Of a stretch of 64,000 nt of DNA, positions 60,226 to 64,000 are shown in pieces. Where the stretch lies: the NCBI GenBank assembly GCA_038200435.1, contig JBBPXY010000015.1, forward strand, positions 1 to 64,000, written 5' to 3'. How positions within the stretch are numbered: position 1 is the first letter of the stretch; each line of letters starts with the position of its first letter. Under the pieces are notes generated by a model. The model worked only from the letters and a program-made list of their open reading frames with translations, searched no databases and had not been told where the DNA came from. The translations under genes were made by a program, and so were the position numbers. The stretch comes from JBBPXY01 sp038200435. GTDB taxonomy: Bacteria; Actinomycetota; Thermoleophilia; Solirubrobacterales; Solirubrobacteraceae.

Positions 60226-62168
60226 CCCGGATCCTCGACCGCATCGACCGCCCGCAGGACCTGCACGGCCTCACCGACGAGGAGCTCCAGACGGTGGCTC
60301 AGGAGGTGCGTGAGCACATCATCGACACCGTCGGTGAGATCGGCGGCCACTTCGGAGCGAACCTGGGGACGTGCGAGCTCGCGGTGGCGCTGCACTCCCT
60401 GCTCGATTCGCCGCGCGACAAGGTCCTCTGGGACGTCGGCCATCAGGCCTACCCGCACAAGGTGATCACGGGCCGGCGCGACGCGCTGCCCACGATCCGC
60501 AAGTACCAGGGCCTGGCCCCGTTCTGCGCAATCGCTGAATCCGAGCACGACATCATGGGCGCGGGACACGCGTCGACGTCGATCGGCTACGGCGTCGGCC
60601 TCAAGGAGGGCATGCGCCAGGGGGTCGGCGACAACGGCAAGGTCGTCGCGGTCATCGGCGACGGCGCGATGACCGGCGGAGTCGCCTTCGAGGCGGTGCA
60701 CCAGGCCGGAGGGCTCCAGACCCCGCTCGTCGTCGTCCTGAACGACAACGGCATGTCGATCTCGCCCAACGTCGGCGCGATGTCGCGCTACTTCACGCGC
60801 ATGCGGCTCAACCCGCGCTGGTGGAAGGCGCGCGAAGGCGTGGAGGGCGGCCTGACCAAGCTCCCCGCCCCGTTCGGCGCCGCGTTCGAGCGTCTCGGCC
60901 CGCAGCTCAAGGAGTCGATCAAGGCCTTTTGGGCGCCCGGCCTGTGGTGGGAAGAGCTCGACTGGGCCTACATGGGCGTGATCGACGGGCACGACGTGCG
61001 CGCCGTGCGCGAGGCCATGCGCGAGGCACTCGCGGCGGAGCGGCCGGTGGTCGTGCACGTGGCGACCATCAAGGGCAAGGGCTTCGCCGCCGCCGAGGGA
61101 GGCGGCCTCGAGGGCATGGAGAAGTGGCACGCCGCCAAGCCGGGCTCGATCGTCGGGGGCGTGCCGGCCTCGGCACCGAAGAAGCCCGCGCGCGACGGCA
61201 ACGCGCCTCCTCCCGTGCCCCAGTACACGACCGTATTCGGCAACGCCCTCGTCGAGGAGTGCCGGCGCGACGAGCGCGTCGTCGGCATCACCGCGGCCAT
61301 GAACTCCGGCACCGGGTTGAACATCCTCCAGAAGGCGATGCCCGAGCGCTACTTCGATGTGGGCATCGCCGAGCAGCAGGCGATCCTCTTCGCATCCGGA
61401 CTCGCACTTCAGGGAGCGCGGCCGGTGGCGGCGATCTACTCGACGTTCCTGCAGCGCGCCTACGACCAGATCGTGCACGACGTCTGCCTGCAGAACCTGC
61501 CCGTGGTCTTCGCGATGGACCGCGCGGGGCTGGTGGGCGACGACGGCCCGACCCATCACGGCGTCTTCGACATCGCCTACCTGCGCTGCCTGCCCAACAT
61601 CGTCCTCGCCGCCCCACGCGACGAGGCGATGCTTGTTCACATGCTGCACACTGCGCTGACCCACGACGGGCCGGTGGCGCTGCGCTACCCGCGCGGGGAG
61701 GGCATGGGCGTCCCGTTGCCCGAGGCCCCGCGCGCGATCGGAGTTGGCACGGGCGAGATACTCCGGGAGGGCCGTCGCGTCGCGCTGCTGGCCTACGGCA
61801 CGGGCGTGGCGAAGGCGCTCGAGGCCGCCGACATCCTGGCGGAGGGAGGCCTCGAGGTCACCGTGGCCGACGCCCGCTTTGCCAAGCCGATCGACGCCGG
61901 GCTCGCGGCGCAGCTCGCCGCGGAGCACGAGCTGCTCGTGACGGTGGAGGAGGGCGTTCTCACCGGCGGCTTCGGCTCCGCGGTCTGGGAGACCCTCTCA
62001 GACGCCGGCGCCGCGCCGCGGATCATGCGGGTGGGCCTTCCCGATCGCTACGTCACCCATGGCACTCCGAACCTCCTCCACGAGGAGGTCGGCTTCACCG
62101 GCAAGCGCATCGCCGAGCGCATCGAGGCCGCCGTGCTCGAGCCGCGTGGCACCCTCGCATCCGCCTGA
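60222..62168 (+). CDS. dxs: 1-deoxy-D-xylulose-5-phosphate synthase
   Basis: A 648-residue ThDP enzyme. The N-terminal half has HFGANLGTCELAVALH, VLWDVGHQAYPHK, AGHASTSIGYGVGL and the ThDP motif GDGAMTGGVAFEAV...LNDNGMSIS. The middle has YFDVGIAEQQAILFASGLA (catalytic Glu), and the C-terminus the transketolase-C fold. It makes DXP from pyruvate and glyceraldehyde-3-phosphate, the first MEP-pathway step, next to the prenyl synthase that uses the product. A long GC hairpin follows. Confidence 0.97.
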   Translation: MTRILDRIDRPQDLHGLTDEELQTVAQEVREHIIDTVGEIGGHFGANLGTCELAVALHSLLDSPRDKVLWDVGHQAYPHKVITGRRDALPTIRKYQGLAPFCAIAESEHDIMGAGHASTSIGYGVGLKEGMRQGVGDNGKVVAVIGDGAMTGGVAFEAVHQAGGLQTPLVVVLNDNGMSISPNVGAMSRYFTRMRLNPRWWKAREGVEGGLTKLPAPFGAAFERLGPQLKESIKAFWAPGLWWEELDWAYMGVIDGHDVRAVREAMREALAAERPVVVHVATIKGKGFAAAEGGGLEGMEKWHAAKPGSIVGGVPASAPKKPARDGNAPPPVPQYTTVFGNALVEECRRDERVVGITAAMNSGTGLNILQKAMPERYFDVGIAEQQAILFASGLALQGARPVAAIYSTFLQRAYDQIVHDVCLQNLPVVFAMDRAGLVGDDGPTHHGVFDIAYLRCLPNIVLAAPRDEAMLVHMLHTALTHDGPVALRYPRGEGMGVPLPEAPRAIGVGTGEILREGRRVALLAYGTGVAKALEAADILAEGGLEVTVADARFAKPIDAGLAAQLAAEHELLVTVEEGVLTGGFGSAVWETLSDAGAAPRIMRVGLPDRYVTHGTPNLLHEEVGFTGKRIAERIEAAVLEPRGTLASA

Positions 62169-62288
62169 TCGCAACATGCCGCCCCGGGCGCTTTGTTCCG
62201 CCGCGGGCAACGGCCTCTACGGGGCGGGCAACATCTGCCTCATCAACAGCAACGTCATCGGCTGACCAAGGAGAAGCGCTCTTCCAAA

Positions 62289-62321
62289 GAGAACGGCCCG
62301 CCGGGGAGGCGGGCCGTTCTC
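62289..62321. terminator. Strong GC hairpin between dxs and a convergent gene
   Basis: GAGAACGGCCCGCC (62289-62302) pairs perfectly with GGCGGGCCGTTCTC (62308-62321) around a 5-nt loop. There is no U-run on the plus side. It probably ends the efp-dxs transcript. Confidence 0.6.
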
Positions 62322-62341
62322 AGGGGAGGAGAGATGTAGCT

Positions 62342-62374
62342 ATGGGGTATGTGATCTATGGGGTGAAGTTCTAG
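62342..62374 (+). CDS. Candidate 10-codon mini-ORF with a strong Shine-Dalgarno
   Basis: MGYVIYGVKF and stop. GGAGGAGAG (62325-62333) ends eight bases upstream, ideal spacing. An ATG-TAG start-stop lies between the two. The ORF follows the dxs hairpin and overlaps the stop of the convergent gene. CTATGGGGT occurs twice within it. It could be a chance arrangement. Confidence 0.3.
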   Translation: MGYVIYGVKF

Positions 62375-62715
62375 GAGCGCAGCGAGTAGCGGGTGGTCGC
62401 GTTGAGCGCGAGCTGGGCGATAGCGATGCCGCCGAGGGCGCTCATCGCAACGCGGTCGCCACTCAGGCCAAGCAGCAGGGCTCCGGCGAGAGATCCGAAG
62501 GCCACGGCGTAGTCGAAGGCGTAGTGGGTGCTGAGGCGCACGCTCGAGTCGGTAGTGCTGAGGGCGAGGCCGACGAGCAGCGCTCCGACGAGCAGCGAGA
62601 CCGCTGCGCCGGCCGGACCGAAGTGCAGGGCGAACGGAGCCACCATGGCGACCAAGCCGAGCATGAACTCGACAGCGCCGTGCGCCGGGAGGGTGATGAG
62701 TCGGAAGGCAGTCAT
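62371..62715 (-). CDS. Small four-helix membrane protein, unknown
   Basis: A 114-residue protein from the ATG at 62713-62715, preceded by GAGGCG; an upstream in-frame start at 62769 is possible. Four TM helices are visible: PAHGAVEFMLGLVAMVAPFAL, AVSLLVGALLVGLALS, YAFDYAVAFGSLAGALLLGL and MSALGGIAIAQLALN, with charged loops between. The topology resembles SPW-repeat-like small membrane proteins, but I see no SPW motif. It converges on dxs. Confidence 0.65.
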   Translation of the reverse strand: MTAFRLITLPAHGAVEFMLGLVAMVAPFALHFGPAGAAVSLLVGALLVGLALSTTDSSVRLSTHYAFDYAVAFGSLAGALLLGLSGDRVAMSALGGIAIAQLALNATTRYSLRS

Positions 62716-62790
62716 CGCCTCGAAGATGCTGACGCGCGCGTCACCGAGTGACTGTGAGGCTGCGCACACGTGTTGTGTGCAGCTGCGCTG

Positions 62791-63042
62791 CTACCGGCGG
62801 CCGCGCGAGAACGCTGCGCCGCGGCCTGCCTTCAGCACGATCCGGCGCAGCTCGGCGCGGTCGTGCGGGCCGAGAGCGCTCGGCCCCCGGCGTGAGATGC
62901 GCAGCAGCCGGCCGAGCTCCTGCTGCTCGGACGGCGTGAGTGCGCGCCAGCCCTGGCTGCCGTGGCGGTAGATGCGACGAGCGGCGTCGAGAACGGCGAG
63001 GGCGGGGACGCGGCGGGCGGCGATGCGGGCGAAGGCGGACAT
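62791..63042 (-). CDS. Small basic protein, unknown
   Basis: An 83-residue protein from the ATG at 63040-63042. It is helix-rich and basic: FARIAARRVPALAVLDAARRIYRHG, then LTPSEQQELGRLLRISRRGPSALGPHDRAELRRIVLKAG. The repeated LTPSEQ.../LGPHDR... pattern suggests two helix-loop units. It diverges from tlyA with about 68 bp between. No family recognised. Confidence 0.6.
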   Translation of the reverse strand: MSAFARIAARRVPALAVLDAARRIYRHGSQGWRALTPSEQQELGRLLRISRRGPSALGPHDRAELRRIVLKAGRGAAFSRGRR

Positions 63043-63110
63043 GTCCAAGCAGTCTGTCCTGTCACGCGCGGCTCAAACTCGAAGGATTCGATCGTCTAGC
63101 TTTCGCCGCG

Positions 63111-63902
63111 ATGGTCAAGGTCCGCCTCGACTCCCTTCTCGCCGAGCGCGGTCTGTTCGACTCGCGCAGCCGCGCCGCCGCCTCGGTGCTGGCGGGAGAG
63201 GTGCGACTGGGTGCAGGCCGGCAGCGGGCGGACAAGCCTGGCCAGCTCGTGGCCGCTGATGTCGACGTGGCGCTCGACGAGGCGCCGGCCTTCGTCTCGC
63301 GCGGCGGCCGCAAGTTGGCCAACGCCCTGGCGGCCCTGCCCGGTCTCGAGGTCGCGGGGCGCCGGGCGCTCGACGTCGGGGCCTCGACGGGCGGGTTCAC
63401 CGACTGCCTGCTCCAGGCGGGAGCCACGCACGTGACCGCGCTCGACGTGGCCTACGGCGAGTTGCACTGGCGGCTGCGCAACGACCCGCGGGTTACGGTG
63501 CTCGAGCGCAAGAACGCTCGCCAAGTGCGCCTGGACGACCTTCCGTACGCCCCCGAGCTGATCGTGGCCGACGTCTCCTTCATCTCCCTCGCCAAGATCT
63601 TCCCGGCCGTGCTGGCCTGCTCCGCCCCCCGGTTCGACTTCCTGGCCTTGATCAAGCCGCAGTTCGAGGTCGGGCGCGAGCGCGTCGGCAAGGGGGGAGT
63701 GGTCCGGGAAGCCAGCGATCGCCGGGATGCCCTCGTAGGGGCGGCGACCGCGGCCCGCGATCAGGGCGCATCGGTCCTCGGCTTCGCCTCCTCTGGCCTG
63801 CCGGGCCCCAAGGGCAACCTGGAGTCGTTCGTCTGGCTTGCCGAGGGGACGCGCGGCGGAGTTGCCGACCTCGGAGCCGCGGCGCGTGAGATCGAGCCGT
63901 GA
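63111..63902 (+). CDS. tlyA: TlyA-family rRNA 2'-O-methyltransferase / hemolysin
   Basis: A 263-residue protein. The N-terminal S4 RNA-binding domain (RLDSLLAERGLFDSRSRAAASVLAGEV) is followed by the FtsJ-like Rossmann methyltransferase: FVSRGGRKLANAL, the SAM motif LDVGASTGGFTDCLLQAGA, VTALDVAYGELHW, LIVADVSFISL, FLALIKPQFEVGRE and the closing GPKGNLESFVWL. It should methylate ribosomal RNA (C1409/C1920 in mycobacteria). It overlaps the next gene by 4 bp. Confidence 0.95.
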   Translation: MVKVRLDSLLAERGLFDSRSRAAASVLAGEVRLGAGRQRADKPGQLVAADVDVALDEAPAFVSRGGRKLANALAALPGLEVAGRRALDVGASTGGFTDCLLQAGATHVTALDVAYGELHWRLRNDPRVTVLERKNARQVRLDDLPYAPELIVADVSFISLAKIFPAVLACSAPRFDFLALIKPQFEVGRERVGKGGVVREASDRRDALVGAATAARDQGASVLGFASSGLPGPKGNLESFVWLAEGTRGGVADLGAAAREIEP

Positions 63903-64000
63903 AGCGGGCGCGCACCGCCACGGTCTTCACCCACCGCCGGCCGTCGGAGACCGCTGAGGCGCTCTCCACGCTGTGCCGGGCCGCCGAGCGGGCGGGAGTC
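63899..64000 (+). CDS. Probable NAD kinase, N-terminal fragment (runs off the window)
   Basis: The GTG overlaps the tlyA stop (GTGA). The 34 visible residues, TATVFTHRRPSETAEALSTL and following, fit the first strand and helix of NAD kinase. tlyA-nadK is a conserved pair in actinobacteria. The GGDG motif would lie beyond position 64000, so the call rests on context. Confidence 0.65.
   Translation, partial: MKRARTATVFTHRRPSETAEALSTLCRAAERAGV

Noticed and set aside
62176..62265. A 29-codon ORF after dxs (ending GNICLINSNVIG)
   Set aside because: No Shine-Dalgarno, no recognised family, and it is part of a longer Ser/Arg-rich shadow frame.
63070..63100. CTCAA followed by TCGATCG upstream of tlyA, similar to the pilus promoter motif
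   Set aside because: The spacing is about 10 bp instead of 16-17 and tlyA has no link to the pilus system.

Overview
The window is a high-GC, gene-dense stretch of a bacterial chromosome. GTG starts and 4-bp ATGA/GTGA stop-start overlaps are frequent. The gene content (type IV pilus genes set between aroE and aroC, EF-P/NusB/Dxs linkage, TlyA next to a NAD kinase start, Cys-rich secreted repeat proteins) suggests a deep-branching actinobacterium of the Thermoleophilia/Solirubrobacterales type. That assignment is an inference from gene content; no 16S gene is present.

Layout. 1-1.4 kb: the 5' part of lon (minus strand) diverging from a STAS anti-anti-sigma factor. 1.4-13.7 kb: cell-surface polysaccharide genes, with four polytopic glycosyltransferase-like proteins (two of them paralogs), an O-antigen-ligase/Wzy-type protein, a membrane-anchored PQQ-type beta-propeller, a lipoprotein, a flippase-like UPF0104/LPG-synthase-fold protein and a UDP-galactopyranose-mutase-like flavoprotein. 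13.7-20.7 kb: tRNA-Lys, a 30-residue-repeat protein, a frameshifted CocE-type hydrolase, a diguanylate cyclase, small enzymes, folK, tRNA-Met, a secreted Cys-repeat protein and glutamate formimidoyltransferase. 20.7-31.9 kb: a housekeeping run (MBL hydrolase, hisS, aspS, an IscU-MnmA fusion, alaS, ruvX, mltG, aroE). 31.9-51.1 kb: a complete type IV pilus locus (pilB, pilT, pilC, pilA, a non-canonical pilin-like protein, a large PKD/Ig-repeat protein, three minor prepilins, prepilin peptidase, pilM, pilN, pilO and a PilP-position protein). 51.1-64 kb: aroC, aroKB, aroQ, pepQ, a c-di-AMP-riboswitch-controlled cell-wall protein, two disrupted genes, efp, nusB, xseB-like, a prenyl synthase, dxs, tlyA and the start of a probable nadK.

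The main discovery candidate is a regulatory circuit. Six promoters share a -35/-10 pattern (CTCAA or CTAAG-like, 16-17 bp, YCGATA-like) that resembles sigma-28/sigma-D (FliA/WhiG class) promoters. They precede the diguanylate cyclase gene, pilT, pilA, the PKD/Ig gene, the minor-pilin operon and pilMNO. The pilA transcript then carries a clear GEMM-I c-di-GMP riboswitch, followed by a 12-bp hairpin that buries the pilA Shine-Dalgarno sequence. One sigma factor could therefore switch on the pilus genes together with a c-di-GMP synthase whose product is read by the main pilin mRNA. A second cyclic-dinucleotide riboswitch (ydaO, c-di-AMP) lies at 55.4 kb ahead of a secreted glycosidase-like/peptidoglycan-binding protein.

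Several reading frames (CocE-like, pilB N-terminus, AbiEi/DUF559, a DUF4267-like gene) and the tRNA-Lys T-stem are each disrupted by an apparent single-base indel, mostly in G/C runs. Sequencing or assembly error is as likely as true gene decay and should be checked before calling any of them dead.
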